DNA of 64,000 nt from Streptomyces sp. NBC_01381 (GCF_026340305.1 NZ_JAPEPI010000001.1:1674001-1738000), one strand, 5' to 3'; positions 18,009 to 27,265 are shown, counted from the stretch's first letter. Notes: generated from the letters alone by a model not told the origin. Translations and numbers: made by a program.

Positions 18009-19067
18009 GTGAAGAAGACCTCGACCCGTCTCGCAGACGGTCGTGAGCTCATCTACTACGACTCGCGCGACGACGCGGTGCGCGATGCCATCGACCGCAG
18101 GCCCCTGGACCCCATCTCCACCACCTCGGAGATCCGGCGCGACCCGCTGCTCGGCGACGCCGTCGCCATCGCCTCGCACCGCCAGGGCCGCACCTACCAC
18201 CCGCCGGCCGACGAATGCCCGCTCTGCCCCTCCCAGGGCGAGCGGCTGAGCGAGATCCCCGACTCCTCGTACGACGTCGTGGTCTTCGAGAACCGCTTCC
18301 CCTCGCTCGCCGGCGACGCGGGCCGCTGCGAGGTCGTCTGCTTCACCTCCGACCACGACGCGTCCTTCGCCGACCTCACCGAGGCGCAGGCCGGACTCGT
18401 CCTCGAGGCCTGGACCGACCGGACCGCCGAGCTCTCCCACCTGCCCTCCGTCGAGCAGGTGTTCTGCTTCGAGAACCGCGGCGCGGAGATCGGCGTGACC
18501 CTCGGCCACCCGCACGGCCAGATCTACGCCTATCCCTTCACCACTCCGCGTACGTCACTGATGCTGACGTCGCTCGCCGCGCACAAGGAGGCGACGGGCC
18601 GCAATCTCTTCGACGACGTCGTCGCCGACGAGCAGGCCGGCGAGCGGGTGGTCCTGGACGCCGAACACTGGGTCGCGTTCGTCCCTCACAGCGCGCACTG
18701 GCCGTACGAGGTGCACCTCTACCCCAAGCGCCGGGTGCCCGACCTGCTCGGGCTCGACGAGGCCGCGCGCACAGAATTCCCCCAGGTCTATCTGGAACTG
18801 TTGAGGCGCTTCGACCGGATCTTCGGCGAAGGTGAACAGCCGACCCCGTACATCGCGGCCTGGCACCAGGCGCCCTTCGGCTCGCCGGCGGGACATGTCG
18901 GGGTCAACCGGGACGACTTCGCCCTCCACCTCGAGCTTTTCACCATTCGCCGCACTTCGGGCAAGCTGAAGTTCCTCGCGGGTTCCGAATCCGGCATGAG
19001 CGTGTTCATCAACGACGTGCCGCCGGAAGCCGCGGCCCAGCGACTGCGAGAGGTAGCGAGTTCATGA
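18009..19067 (+). CDS. galT: Galactose-1-phosphate uridylyltransferase
   Basis: 352 aa. Exchanges UMP between UDP-glucose and galactose-1-phosphate (Leloir pathway). Seen: zinc-site CPLCPS near residue 73, FENRFPSL, and the active-site [12 protein letters not shown], whose central His is the nucleophile. ATG/GTG choice: the GTG at 18009 fits the conserved N-terminus [17 protein letters not shown], with GAGGAG upstream. Its stop overlaps the galE start by 4 nt (ATGA), so they are coupled. Confidence 0.96.
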   Translation: MKKTSTRLADGRELIYYDSRDDAVRDAIDRRPLDPISTTSEIRRDPLLGDAVAIASHRQGRTYHPPADECPLCPSQGERLSEIPDSSYDVVVFENRFPSLAGDAGRCEVVCFTSDHDASFADLTEAQAGLVLEAWTDRTAELSHLPSVEQVFCFENRGAEIGVTLGHPHGQIYAYPFTTPRTSLMLTSLAAHKEATGRNLFDDVVADEQAGERVVLDAEHWVAFVPHSAHWPYEVHLYPKRRVPDLLGLDEAARTEFPQVYLELLRRFDRIFGEGEQPTPYIAAWHQAPFGSPAGHVGVNRDDFALHLELFTIRRTSGKLKFLAGSESGMSVFINDVPPEAAAQRLREVASS

Positions 19068-20017
19068 GCGGTAAGTACCTGGTCACCGGCGGTGCGGGCT
19101 ATGTGGGCAGTGTGGTGGCCCAGCATCTGATCGAGGCCGGGCACGAGGTGACCGTCCTCGACAACCTCTCCACCGGCTTCCGCGAGGGCGTCCCGGCGGG
19201 CGCGAAGTTCATCGAGGGCGACATCCGCGATGCCGCCAAGTGGCTGGACTCCTCCTACGACGCGGTCCTGCACTTCGCCGCGTTCTCGCAGGTCGGCGAG
19301 TCCGTCGTGAAGCCCGAGAAGTACTGGGACAACAACGTCGGCGGCACGATGGCGCTGCTCGCCGCGATGCGTTCCTCCGATGTCCGCAAGCTGGTGTTCT
19401 CCTCCACCGCCGCGACGTACGGCGAGCCGGTCAGCACCCCCATCACGGAGACCGACCCGACGGCGCCCACTTCTCCGTACGGTGCGTCCAAGCTCGCCGT
19501 CGACCACATGATCACCGGGGAGGCCGTGGCGCACGGCCTGGGCGCGGTCTCGCTGCGCTACTTCAACGTGGCGGGCGCGTACGGCGCCTACGGCGAGCGG
19601 CACGACCCCGAGTCGCACCTCATCCCGCTGGTCCTCCAGGTCGCCCAGGGCAAGCGCGAGGCGATCTCCGTCTTCGGCGACGACTACCCGACCCCGGACG
19701 GGACGTGCGTGCGCGACTACATCCACGTCGCGGACCTCGCCCAGGCGCACCTCCTCGCGGTCGACGCCGCCACCCCCGGCGAGCACCTGATCTGCAACCT
19801 CGGCAACGGCAACGGCTTCTCCGTACGCGAAGTCATCGAAACCGTCCGCCAGGTCACCGGCCACCCGATCCCCGAGGTCATGGCCCCGCGCCGCGGCGGC
19901 GACCCGGCGGTCCTCGTCGCCTCCGCGGCCACCGCGCGGCAGCGGCTCGGCTGGAATCCGACCCGCGCGGACCTCGCGGGCATCGTCGCGGACGCGTGGG
20001 CGTTCGCTCAGCGGTAA
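19064..20017 (+). CDS. galE: UDP-glucose 4-epimerase
   Basis: 317 aa. Interconverts UDP-galactose and UDP-glucose with bound NAD+. Seen: Rossmann motif [20 protein letters not shown], catalytic SSTAATYG and YGASK (Tyr/Lys pair), and the substrate loop with [10 protein letters not shown]. Second gene of galTEK. In Streptomyces a second promoter (galP2) is reported in front of galE so that the enzyme is made without galactose; I could not pinpoint it here inside the galT end. Confidence 0.96.
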   Translation: MSGKYLVTGGAGYVGSVVAQHLIEAGHEVTVLDNLSTGFREGVPAGAKFIEGDIRDAAKWLDSSYDAVLHFAAFSQVGESVVKPEKYWDNNVGGTMALLAAMRSSDVRKLVFSSTAATYGEPVSTPITETDPTAPTSPYGASKLAVDHMITGEAVAHGLGAVSLRYFNVAGAYGAYGERHDPESHLIPLVLQVAQGKREAISVFGDDYPTPDGTCVRDYIHVADLAQAHLLAVDAATPGEHLICNLGNGNGFSVREVIETVRQVTGHPIPEVMAPRRGGDPAVLVASAATARQRLGWNPTRADLAGIVADAWAFAQR

Positions 20018-20037
20018 CTGGGGACAAGGGGTAACTC

Positions 20038-21204
20038 ATGGACGTAGCGGGGCAGTTCACGGAGCTTTACGGGTACGCACCCGACGGGGTCTGGTCGGCG
20101 CCGGGGCGGGTCAACCTCATCGGCGAGTACACCGACTTCAACGAGGGCTTCGTGATGCCGCTCGCGCTGCCGCACACCGCGGTGGCGGCGGTGGCGCGCC
20201 GCACCGACGGCGTCCTGCGGCTCCACTCGGCGGACATCGACGCCCCGGTGGCCGAACTGCGCGTCGACGAGCTGACCCCCCTGACGCTGACCGCCCGGGG
20301 AGCCGGCCAGGGCGGCTGGGCCGCCTACCCGGCGGGCGTGGTGTGGGCGCTGCGGGACGCGGGTCACGCGGTGTCCGGCGGCGCGGACATCCACCTGGCA
20401 TCGACCGTGCCGACGGGGGCGGGCCTCTCCTCGTCCGCCGCCCTGGAGGTCGTCACGGCCCTCGCCCTGAACGACCTGTACGAACTCGGCCTGCCCCGCC
20501 CCGAGTTGGCGGTCATCGCCCAGCGCGCCGAGAACGCCTTCGTCGGCGTCCCCTGCGGCGTCATGGACCAGATGGCATCGGCATGCGCCACGACCGGTCA
20601 CGCCCTGCACCTGGACTGCCGGGACCTGTCGATACGTCAGATCCCCTTCGACCTCGCCGCACAGGGCCTGCAGCTCCTGGTGGTCGACACACGGGTCAAG
20701 CACGAGCTGGGGGACGGGGCGTACGCCGAGCGGCGGGCGGGCTGCGAGGAGGGTGCGGCCACCCTTGGGGTGTCCCACCTCCGCGATGTCGCGTACGCCG
20801 AACTCCCTTCCGCGCTGGCCCGGCTGACGGACGAAAAGATCCGCCGCTACGTCCGCCACATCGTCTCGGACGACCACCGGGTGGAGCAGGTCATCGCCCT
20901 GCTCGACGTCGGCGACGTACGCGCGATCGGCCCCGTCCTGACCGAGGGCCACGCCTCGCTCCGCGACGATCTGCGCATCTCCTGCGAGGAGTTGGACCTG
21001 GTGGTCTCCACCGCGAACGCCTCCGGGGCGATCGGCGCCCGGATGACGGGCGGCGGCTTCGGCGGCTCGGCGATCGTCCTGGTGGAGGAGCCGGACGCGG
21101 AGTCGGTGACGAAGTCCGTCCTGGAGGCATTCGCGACGGCGGGCTTCACCGCACCGCGGGTGTTCCCGGCGGTGCCTTCGGCGGGGGCGCGGCGCGTGGC
21201 GTGA
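20038..21204 (+). CDS. galK: Galactokinase
   Basis: 388 aa. Phosphorylates galactose at C1 with ATP; first step of the Leloir pathway. Seen: galactokinase signature GRVNLIGEYTDFNEGFVMP at about residues 21-40, GHMP ATP loop PTGAGLSSSAALE near 122, PCGVMDQMAS, and C-terminal MTGGGFGGSAIVLV. ATG with AAGGGG 8 nt upstream; 20 nt after galE. It is followed by a perfect 11-bp hairpin, closing the operon. Confidence 0.96.
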   Translation: MDVAGQFTELYGYAPDGVWSAPGRVNLIGEYTDFNEGFVMPLALPHTAVAAVARRTDGVLRLHSADIDAPVAELRVDELTPLTLTARGAGQGGWAAYPAGVVWALRDAGHAVSGGADIHLASTVPTGAGLSSSAALEVVTALALNDLYELGLPRPELAVIAQRAENAFVGVPCGVMDQMASACATTGHALHLDCRDLSIRQIPFDLAAQGLQLLVVDTRVKHELGDGAYAERRAGCEEGAATLGVSHLRDVAYAELPSALARLTDEKIRRYVRHIVSDDHRVEQVIALLDVGDVRAIGPVLTEGHASLRDDLRISCEELDLVVSTANASGAIGARMTGGGFGGSAIVLVEEPDAESVTKSVLEAFATAGFTAPRVFPAVPSAGARRVA

Positions 21205-21219
21205 TCGGTCCGTGCGGAT

Positions 21220-21255
21220 CCGGCCGTGGGTTCCCTGCGGGGCGCCCACGGCCGG
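21220..21255 (+). terminator. Terminator of the galTEK operon
   Basis: CCGGCCGTGGG (21220-21230) and CCCACGGCCGG (21245-21255) form a perfect 11-bp stem with a 14-nt loop, 15 nt after the galK stop. Confidence 0.75.
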
Positions 21256-21335
21256 TCACCCGTTGTGATGACGATCAGCGGAACCGGCCGTTACCGTTGT
21301 GGGGCAGCCCGAGAATCCCGTCCATGGGAGGAACC

Positions 21336-21950
21336 ATGACCGCCGAGCCGATCGCAGCGCACGAGCCCGAGCAGGGCTGCCGCTGGCCGGTGCCGCCGCA
21401 GGACGGGTACACCGTGAACGACCTGTTCACTCTGCCCGACCTCCCGCCGCACACCGAGCTGATCGACGGGAGCCTTGTCTTCGTGAGTCCGCAACGGGAT
21501 TTCCACAGCACCATGATCGATCTTCTGGTGACCGGCCTGCGTGGCACGGTCCCCGAGACCCTCAAGGTCCGACGGGAGATGACCGTCGAACTGGACCCGC
21601 GCAACGGTCCCGAGCCCGACATCAGTCTCGTCCGCGCCGAAGCCGTCACCCGTATGGAGCAGACGAGGTTCGCGGCCGCCGACGTCCTGCTCGCGGTCGA
21701 GGTCGTCTCGCCCGACTCGGAGTCCCGCGATCGCGACACCAAGCCCCGCAAATATGCCGCCGCCGGGATCCCGAACTTCTGGCTGGTCGAGATGACGGAC
21801 GCGAACCAGCACCCCGTGGTGCGGGTCTACGAACTCGATCCGCTGTCCAAGACGTACGTCCTCACGGGCATCCACCACGACCAGCTCAAGATCCCCGTCC
21901 CGTACGACATCGACGTCGACATCAGCGTGAAGGCGCTCAAAGAGCTGTGA
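21336..21950 (+). CDS. Uma2-family (DUF820) restriction-endonuclease-fold protein
   Basis: 204 aa from the ATG at 21336, preceded by GGGAGG. Seen: ELIDGSLVFVSP, GPEPDISLVRAE (the PD of a PD-(D/E)xK-type core), LLAVEVVSPDSESRDRDTKPRKYAAAGIPNFWLVE, in which the ExVSP and RDxxxKxxxYAxAGI pattern marks the family. Biological role of these very common Streptomyces proteins is unknown. Its end overlaps the convergent GNAT gene by 14 nt. Confidence 0.86.
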   Translation: MTAEPIAAHEPEQGCRWPVPPQDGYTVNDLFTLPDLPPHTELIDGSLVFVSPQRDFHSTMIDLLVTGLRGTVPETLKVRREMTVELDPRNGPEPDISLVRAEAVTRMEQTRFAAADVLLAVEVVSPDSESRDRDTKPRKYAAAGIPNFWLVEMTDANQHPVVRVYELDPLSKTYVLTGIHHDQLKIPVPYDIDVDISVKALKEL

Positions 21951-22404
21951 CGGACAGCTTCTTCGTCAGCGTGAACTCCTTGGCGCCCTCCGGATAGTCG
22001 GGGATCACCGAGACCACCTCGTACCCCTGCCCCCGGTAGAACCCCGGAGCCTGGAAGTCCCATGTCTCGACACGGGAGTTGAGACAGTCCCGCTCCTCAC
22101 GCGCGATCTGCTCCGCCTCGCCGAGCAGCCGCGCGCCCAGGCCCGCACCCCGGTGACCCTCGGCGACCCAGAGGTGGTTCACATGGAGCCAGCGCCCCCA
22201 GGTGTGCCCGGCGAGACCGCCGGCCAGTGCGTCCGTGCGGTCAAGGAGCCAGACGGCGAGCGGCACTTCACGGTCCAGGGGGGTGCCGTGCAGCGCGCGG
22301 AGCGCCGGGGACGCCGCCGCGTTCGCGGCCTCGAGACCGTTCAGCAGCAGAGCGAACCGCGCCTTGTCGACTCCTGTCTCAATACGAAACATACGGCTCA
22401 CCAT
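21937..22404 (-). CDS. GNAT-family N-acetyltransferase
   Basis: 155 aa if started at the ATG at 22404; another ATG at 22392 with GGTGAG just upstream is equally possible, and neither has a strong SD. The acetyl-CoA site VAEGHRGAGLGARLLGEAE (R/QxxGxG/A type) and the C-terminal WDFQAPGFYRGQGYEVV are clear. Small single-domain enzyme; substrate unknown. Convergent with, and slightly overlapping, the Uma2 gene. Confidence 0.85.
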   Translation of the reverse strand: MVSRMFRIETGVDKARFALLLNGLEAANAAASPALRALHGTPLDREVPLAVWLLDRTDALAGGLAGHTWGRWLHVNHLWVAEGHRGAGLGARLLGEAEQIAREERDCLNSRVETWDFQAPGFYRGQGYEVVSVIPDYPEGAKEFTLTKKLSVTAL

Positions 22405-22667
22405 AAACGCGCTGGCCAATCAGTTCTGTAAATCACCTTCCGCTCCTGGCCTCCGGCCCTACTCTGAGGGCAGTGCCGGTGGGGGCCGGCACCGTTCAGG
22501 GGGCGAGACAGTCGGGTACGACGCCCGGCGTGGGGGTAGCAGTCACACACGGCGGCGGCCGTGCCTGCTGCGGCGACCCCCGTTCCGTGCGTCGTACCCG
22601 CACCGTGCGTCTTCAGACGATGGGGTATCCCCTGCTCTCCGACGAGGGCCTGGGGAAGGGGGTTTCA

Positions 22668-23444
22668 GTGGTTCGTATCCGAGTCCTGGTCGTCGACGAC
22701 CACCGCATCTTCGCCGAGTCGCTCGCAGCGGCTCTGGCGGCGGAGCCGGACGTCGACGTGTCCGCGGCGGGCAGTGGCCCGGCCGCGCTGCGCTGCCTTG
22801 AGCGGGCGATCTCCGAGGGGCGCAGATACGACGTGCTGCTCGTCGACGCCGACCTCGGCGCGTCCGCGAGCGCCATGCAGGGTGTCCGCCCCGCGCCTTC
22901 GGTCCAGGAGGGCAACGCGGACGGTCTGGTGGACGGCATCTCCCTTGTGGCCGGGGTCCGTTCCGGCCAGCCGATGGTCCGTACGGTCGTGCTCGCGGAG
23001 AAGGACGACCCGCGCAGGGCCGCCCTCGCGCTGCAGGCGGGGGCGTCGGGCTGGGTCGCCAAGGACTGCTCCCTGTCCCGTCTCCTCACGGTCATCCGGG
23101 GGGTGCTGCGGGAGGAGACGCATCTGCCGCCCGCGCTGCTCACCGGCGTCCTGCGGGAGTTGACCGCCGCGCGCAAGCACCGCACGGAGTCCGAGCGCCT
23201 GGTGGAGTCCCTGACCCCGCGCGAGCGCGAGGTGTTGCGGTGCATGGTGGCCGGTCTTGGGCGCAAGGCAGTGGCCGAGCGGCTGTTCCTCTCCCCGCAC
23301 ACGGTGCGTACGCATATGCAGAACGTGCTGGGGAAGCTGGGCGTGCACTCCACGCTCGCGGCCGTCGCGCTGGCCCGCAGGGCGGGCGTCGGACCGGTCG
23401 ACCTAGCCGGGGATGTTGTCGAACGGGGCGGTCAACTGGCGTAG
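22668..23444 (+). CDS. LuxR-type response regulator with an insertion in the receiver
   Basis: 258 aa from the GTG at 22668, which has AAGGGGG 5 nt upstream; an in-frame opening reaching back to 22473 is probably leader. Receiver: VLVVDDHRIFAESL, phospho-acceptor in DVLLVD (Asp60), Lys in GWVAKD. Between the acceptor and the next helix there is an extra segment of roughly 25-30 residues (ASASAMQGVRPAPSVQEGNA region). C-terminal HTH: LTPREREVLRCMVAGLGRKAVAERL, then SPHTVRTHMQNVLGKLGVHS. No cognate kinase is adjacent. Its 3' end overlaps the convergent MarR gene by 42 nt. Confidence 0.87.
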   Translation: MVRIRVLVVDDHRIFAESLAAALAAEPDVDVSAAGSGPAALRCLERAISEGRRYDVLLVDADLGASASAMQGVRPAPSVQEGNADGLVDGISLVAGVRSGQPMVRTVVLAEKDDPRRAALALQAGASGWVAKDCSLSRLLTVIRGVLREETHLPPALLTGVLRELTAARKHRTESERLVESLTPREREVLRCMVAGLGRKAVAERLFLSPHTVRTHMQNVLGKLGVHSTLAAVALARRAGVGPVDLAGDVVERGGQLA

Positions 23445-23900
23445 CAGCGCGGCCAGTTCGCCCCGCTGTGCGCGCGAGAGTTCGGCGAGGATGGCCCGCT
23501 CCTGCTCAAGCAGCCCGGCGAGCGCCTGGTCGGCCCTGTCCTGCCCTTCCTCGGTGAGCCGCACGAGCACACCGCGCCGGTCGCTGGGGTCGGGCAACCG
23601 CTCGACGAGACCCTTCTTGGCGAGGCGGTCGATGCGGTTGGTCATCGTGCCGGAGGTCACCAGAGTCTGCGTGAGCAGCTGCCCCGGGGAGAGCTGATAG
23701 GGCGCGCCCGCGCGCCGCAGCGACGTCAGTACGTCGAACTCCCACGGCTCCAGGCTGTGCTCGGAGAAGGCGAGCCGCCGGGCCCGGTCCAGATGCCGCG
23801 CGAGCCTGCTGACGCGGCTGAGCACCTCGAGCGGTTCCACGTCGAGGTCAGGGCGCTCCCGGCGCCACGCTGCGACCAGCCGATCGACCTCGTCCTCCAT
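23403..23900 (-). CDS. MarR-family transcriptional regulator
   Basis: 165 aa from the ATG at 23900; a long in-frame extension further upstream runs antisense to other genes and is rejected. Seen: the winged-helix core ALEPWEFDVL-type helix, LSPGQLLTQTLVTSGTMTNRIDRLAKKGLVERLPDP, and the wing SDRRGVLVRLTEEG, all typical of MarR. A perfect palindrome CTTGACGTCAAG lies 37 nt upstream, between this gene and the divergent methyltransferase gene, so auto-regulation and control of that operon are likely. Confidence 0.9.
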   Translation of the reverse strand: MEDEVDRLVAAWRRERPDLDVEPLEVLSRVSRLARHLDRARRLAFSEHSLEPWEFDVLTSLRRAGAPYQLSPGQLLTQTLVTSGTMTNRIDRLAKKGLVERLPDPSDRRGVLVRLTEEGQDRADQALAGLLEQERAILAELSRAQRGELAALLRQLTAPFDNIPG

Positions 23901-23936
23901 GACGATCAGTGTAGGGGGTCTGTCGACATGAAGTCT

Positions 23937-23948
23937 CTTGACGTCAAG
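23937..23948. promoter_or_regulatory. Probable MarR operator
   Basis: CTTGACGTCAAG is a perfect 12-bp palindrome in the divergent region between marR-like 23900 and tam 24010. TTGA...TCAA palindromes are typical MarR-family targets. Confidence 0.6.
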
Positions 23949-24009
23949 ATACTTCGGGTCGAGGATGGCGGTACGACGCCGAGGTACGTGAATCCAGGAG
24001 GCCCCGCCG

Positions 24010-24861
24010 ATGTCCGCAGCCGCCAACACCCCTGCTGCCGCAGCCGCTCCCACCTGGGATCCGGGGCAGTATCTGCGCCACGCGGGGCATCGTGCCCGCC
24101 CCTTCGTCGATCTGCTGGCCCGCGTCCCGGAACTCCCGTCCGCTCCTGGCCGCCCGCCCCGCATCGCGGACCTCGGCTGCGGACCCGGCAATGTCACCCG
24201 GCTCCTCGCCGAGCGGTGGCCCGCCGCGCACATCACCGGGTTCGACAACTCCCCGCAGATGCTGGAGCGGGCCGAGGCGCTCGCGGGACCCACGGCGGGC
24301 GGCGGCCGCCTCGACTTCGCCCCCGCGGACGCGACGAACTGGACGCCGCCCGAAGGCACGTACGACCTGATCCTCTCCAACGCCACCCTCCAGTGGGTGC
24401 CGGGCCACCCGGACTCCTTCCCCGCCTGGGTGGCCGCGCTCGCCCCCGGCGGCACGTTCGCCTTCCAGGTCCCCGGCAACTTCGACGCACCCAGCCACGT
24501 CCTGATGCGGGAGCTGAGCGAATCGGAGCGCTGGCGGAACCGCCTCGGCGACACCCTCCGCCACGCGGATGCGGTGCTCTCTCCCACCGCGTACCTGGAG
24601 CGGCTCGTCCCGCTGGGCTGCGTGGTGGACGCCTGGGAGACGACGTACGTCCATCTCCTGGAGGGCGACGACCCGGTCCTGGACTGGGTGAAGGGGACGG
24701 GCCTGCGGCCGGTCCTGACGGCGCTGGAGGACGACACGGAGGCGAGGAAGGCGTTCTTGTACGAGTACGCCGAACTGCTCCGCAAGGCGTACCCGGCGGG
24801 GGCGGGCGGCACGGTCTTCCCCTTCCGCAGGGTCTTCGCGGTGGCCCGGAAGCGCGCCTGA
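24010..24861 (+). CDS. tam: Trans-aconitate 2-methyltransferase
   Basis: 283 aa. SAM-dependent methylation of trans-aconitate, a by-product that inhibits aconitase. Seen: WDPGQYLRHAGHRARPFVDLLARV (family start WxPxxYLxFxxxRxRPaxDLL), SAM motif IADLGCGPGNVTRLL, GFDNSPQML, and SNATLQWVPGHP. ATG with AGGAGG upstream. Its stop overlaps the start of the VOC gene by 1 nt (TGATG). Divergent from a MarR regulator that probably controls it. Confidence 0.9.
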   Translation: MSAAANTPAAAAAPTWDPGQYLRHAGHRARPFVDLLARVPELPSAPGRPPRIADLGCGPGNVTRLLAERWPAAHITGFDNSPQMLERAEALAGPTAGGGRLDFAPADATNWTPPEGTYDLILSNATLQWVPGHPDSFPAWVAALAPGGTFAFQVPGNFDAPSHVLMRELSESERWRNRLGDTLRHADAVLSPTAYLERLVPLGCVVDAWETTYVHLLEGDDPVLDWVKGTGLRPVLTALEDDTEARKAFLYEYAELLRKAYPAGAGGTVFPFRRVFAVARKRA

Positions 24862-25238
24862 TGCTGGTGGCCGTCGATCATGTCCAGCTCGCCGCGCCAC
24901 CCGGCAGCGAGGCGGCGCTGCGGGCGTACTACGCCGACGTACTCGGCATGACGGAAATCCCCAAGCCGCCGGTGCTCGCGGCGCGGGGCGGCTGCTGGTT
25001 CCGCGCGGGGGCGGTCGAGCTGCACGTGGGGGTGGAGGCCGACTTCCGCCCCGCGCGCAAGGCGCACCCCGGGCTGCGGGTGCGGGACATCGCGGCGTAC
25101 GCCGAGCGTCTCGCCTCGCGGGGCGCGGCCGTCCTCTGGGACGACGCTCTTCCGGGCCACCGCCGCTTCTACTCCGAGGACCCGGTGGGCAACCGCCTGG
25201 AGTTCCTGGAGCCGACCGGGGCGAACCGGGACTGCTGA
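24861..25238 (+). CDS. VOC (glyoxalase/bleomycin-resistance fold) protein
   Basis: 125 aa. One complete vicinal-oxygen-chelate module: VDHVQLAAPPGSEAALRAYYADVLGM at the N-terminus (His ligand), ELHVGVE in the middle, and FYSEDPVGNRLEFLEP at the end (Glu ligand). Such proteins are metal-dependent lyases/dioxygenases or binding proteins; the substrate is unknown. Translationally coupled to tam. Confidence 0.87.
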   Translation: MLVAVDHVQLAAPPGSEAALRAYYADVLGMTEIPKPPVLAARGGCWFRAGAVELHVGVEADFRPARKAHPGLRVRDIAAYAERLASRGAAVLWDDALPGHRRFYSEDPVGNRLEFLEPTGANRDC

Positions 25239-25349
25239 GAGCGCGGCGGCTTCCGGGCCAGGGCCCGCGGTGCGGCTCAGCGCGGTGACCTCCGGGGGTG
25301 GGCCTGCCCCCAGTGGCGTCGAGTGGTGATGCCCTGGCTCGCGCCTGTA

Positions 25350-25444
25350 CCGCCGCTCCGCGGCGGATCTTTCCCGCCCACCCACCCGATTACCCGGGGT
25401 GAACGGGTGGGTGGGCGGGAGACATCCGCCGCGAAGCGGCGGTT
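25350..25444. repeat. Dispersed repeat family A, two arms forming a long inverted repeat
   Basis: Left arm CCGCCGCTCCGCGGCGG, then ATCTTTCCCGCCCACCCACC; centre CCGGGGTGAA; right arm GGGTGGGTGGGCGGGAGACA then TCCGCCGCGAAGCGGCGG. The two arms are near-perfect reverse complements over about 40 nt, each with its own internal GC hairpin. Confidence 0.85.
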
Positions 25445-25549
25445 CAGTGCGGCGGCGCGGCGGGAGGTGCGGAGGCGGGGCAGGCGGCGCGGCGGGAGGT
25501 GCGGGGGTGCGGCAGGCGGCGCCGAGGCACGGCAGGCAGCGGGCAGGAG

Positions 25550-25573
25550 GGGCGGGGGTGTGCACCCCCGCCC
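25550..25573 (-). terminator. Terminator of the desaturase-TetR operon
   Basis: GGGCGGGGGTG (25550-25560) and CACCCCCGCCC (25563-25573) form a perfect inverted repeat 7 nt past the TetR stop codon. Confidence 0.7.
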
Positions 25574-25580
25574 GCTGCCG

Positions 25581-26267
25581 CTAGGCCTTGCGGTGCCCTA
25601 TCAGGCGGGGCTTGGGCTCCAGGCCGTCGAGGCCGTGCCACGCCAGGTTGACCAGGTGCGCCGCCACCTCCGCCTTCTTCGGCTTGCGGACGTCCAGCCA
25701 CCACTGGCCCGTCAGCGCCACCATGCCGACCAGCGCCTGGGCGTAGAGAGGGGCCAGTTTCTGGTCGAAGCCCCGGGTCTTGAACTCCTGCCCGAGGATG
25801 TCCTCCACCTGCGTCGCGATGTCGGAGATGAGAGACGCGAACGTGCCTGTCGACTGCGCCACCGGGGAATCGCGGACCAGGATGCGGAAGCCGTCCGTGT
25901 ACGTCTCGATGTAGTCGAGGAGGGCGAACGCCGCCTGCTCCAGCAACTCCCTCGGATGCCCCGCCGTCAGCGCCCCCGTCACACCGTCGAGCAGCGCCCG
26001 CATCTCGCGGTCCACCACCACCGCGTACAGACCTTCCTTGCCCCCGAAGTGCTCGTACACGACCGGCTTGGAGACGCCCGCCTTCGCGGCGATCTCCTCC
26101 ACCGACGTGCCCTCGAAGCCCTTGGCGGCGAAGAGCGTACGGCCGATGTCCAGCAACTGCTCCCGGCGCTCGGCACCCGTCATCCGGGTCCGGCGGGCGC
26201 GCCGGGGCTGCTTCTCTTTGCTGGCAGGGCTGGAATTGCTGGAGTCGGTCGCCACGTCGTCAATCAT
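25581..26267 (-). CDS. TetR-family transcriptional regulator
   Basis: 228 aa from the ATG at 26267, whose ATGA overlaps the stop of the desaturase gene; longer in-frame starts lie inside that gene. N-terminal HTH: RREQLLDIGRTLFAAKGFEGTSVEEIAAKAGVSKPVVYEHFGGKEGLYAVVVDRE. The C-terminal all-helical domain binds an unknown ligand. Being coupled to a fatty-acid desaturase, it probably controls it in response to acyl-CoA or membrane lipid state (inference); a matching inverted repeat lies upstream of the operon at 27354-27380. Confidence 0.92.
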   Translation of the reverse strand: MIDDVATDSSNSSPASKEKQPRRARRTRMTGAERREQLLDIGRTLFAAKGFEGTSVEEIAAKAGVSKPVVYEHFGGKEGLYAVVVDREMRALLDGVTGALTAGHPRELLEQAAFALLDYIETYTDGFRILVRDSPVAQSTGTFASLISDIATQVEDILGQEFKTRGFDQKLAPLYAQALVGMVALTGQWWLDVRKPKKAEVAAHLVNLAWHGLDGLEPKPRLIGHRKA

Positions 26268-27265
26268 GCCGCGTCGACGGGCTGCGGCTTGCGGCGGGAC
26301 TCGATGCGGGACTGCGACGGCCAGCGCACATCCGTGGCCCAGCCCAGCTGCTCGCACCAGCGGATGATCCGCGCCGACGAGTCCAGCTGGCCCTTCATCA
26401 CGCCGTGCCGCGCCGACGTCGGGTCCGCGTGGTGCAGGTTGTGCCAGGACTCACCGCAGGACAGGACCGCCAGCCACCACACGTTGCCCGAACGGTCGCG
26501 CGACTTGAACGGCCGCTTGCCCACCGCGTGGCAGATCGAGTTGATCGACCACGTGACGTGGTGCAGCAACGCCACTCGCACCAGTGAGCCCCAGAAGAAC
26601 GCCGTGAACGCTCCCCACCAGGACATCGTCACCAGGCCCCCGACCAGCGGCGGGATGGCCAGCGAGATGATCGTCCACAACAAGAACTGGCGTGAGATGC
26701 GGCGCAGTGCCGGGTCCTTGATCAGGTCCGGCGCGTACTTGTCCTGCGGCGTCTGCTCCTCGTCGAACATCCAGCCGATGTGCGCCCACCACAGGCCCTT
26801 CATCAGCGCCGGGACCGTCTCGCCGAAGCGCCAGGGGGAGTGCGGGTCGCCCTCCGCGTCCGAGAACTTGTGGTGCTTGCGGTGGTCGGCCACCCAGCGC
26901 ACCAGCGGGCCCTCCACCGCCATCGACCCCGCGACGGCCAGCGCGATCCGCAGCGGGCGCTTCGCCTTGAAGGAGCCGTGCGTGAAATAGCGGTGGAATC
27001 CGATCGTGATCCCGTGGCACCCCAGGTAGTACATGAAGACGAGAAGGCCGAGGTCCAGCCAGCTCACACCCCAGCCCCAGGCCAACGGAACCGCCGCGAC
27101 CAGGGCGAGGAACGGGACGGTGATGAACAGGAGCAGCGCGAGCTGCTCCAGCGAACGCTTCTTCTCGCCGCCGAGCGTCGCCGATGGCAGAGGGGCGTCC
27201 GAGGCCGCCCGAGGAGCGTCTTCGATCACATCGGTGTCGGAGTACGCATCGGAAGATGGGGTCAT
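26264..27265 (-). CDS. Acyl-CoA/acyl-lipid delta-9 fatty acid desaturase
   Basis: 333 aa from the ATG at 27265 (AGGGGAC about 8 nt upstream; a GTG two codons earlier is possible). Membrane di-iron desaturase introducing a cis double bond in fatty acids. The three histidine boxes are present: HRYFTH near residue 92, HRKHHK near 129, and NLHHADPTSARHG near 276, with paired membrane helices between them. The first gene of a two-gene operon with a TetR regulator. Divergent from ppc. Confidence 0.93.
   Translation of the reverse strand: MTPSSDAYSDTDVIEDAPRAASDAPLPSATLGGEKKRSLEQLALLLFITVPFLALVAAVPLAWGWGVSWLDLGLLVFMYYLGCHGITIGFHRYFTHGSFKAKRPLRIALAVAGSMAVEGPLVRWVADHRKHHKFSDAEGDPHSPWRFGETVPALMKGLWWAHIGWMFDEEQTPQDKYAPDLIKDPALRRISRQFLLWTIISLAIPPLVGGLVTMSWWGAFTAFFWGSLVRVALLHHVTWSINSICHAVGKRPFKSRDRSGNVWWLAVLSCGESWHNLHHADPTSARHGVMKGQLDSSARIIRWCEQLGWATDVRWPSQSRIESRRKPQPVDAA

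Larger units (their letters stand above)
25239..25580. other. Intergenic region with repeat A, short direct repeats and a terminator
   Basis: No coding sequence supported in these 342 nt. It contains a long inverted repeat of family A (25350-25444), two direct copies of a GCGGCGCGGCGGGAGGTGCG unit near 25450 and 25487, and the hairpin that ends the TetR gene. Open frames crossing it have repetitive Gly/Arg composition and are not credible. Confidence 0.7.

Noticed and set aside
23901..25565. Upstream extension of the MarR reading frame
   Set aside because: Runs antisense across tam and the VOC gene; the MarR fold begins at the ATG at 23900.
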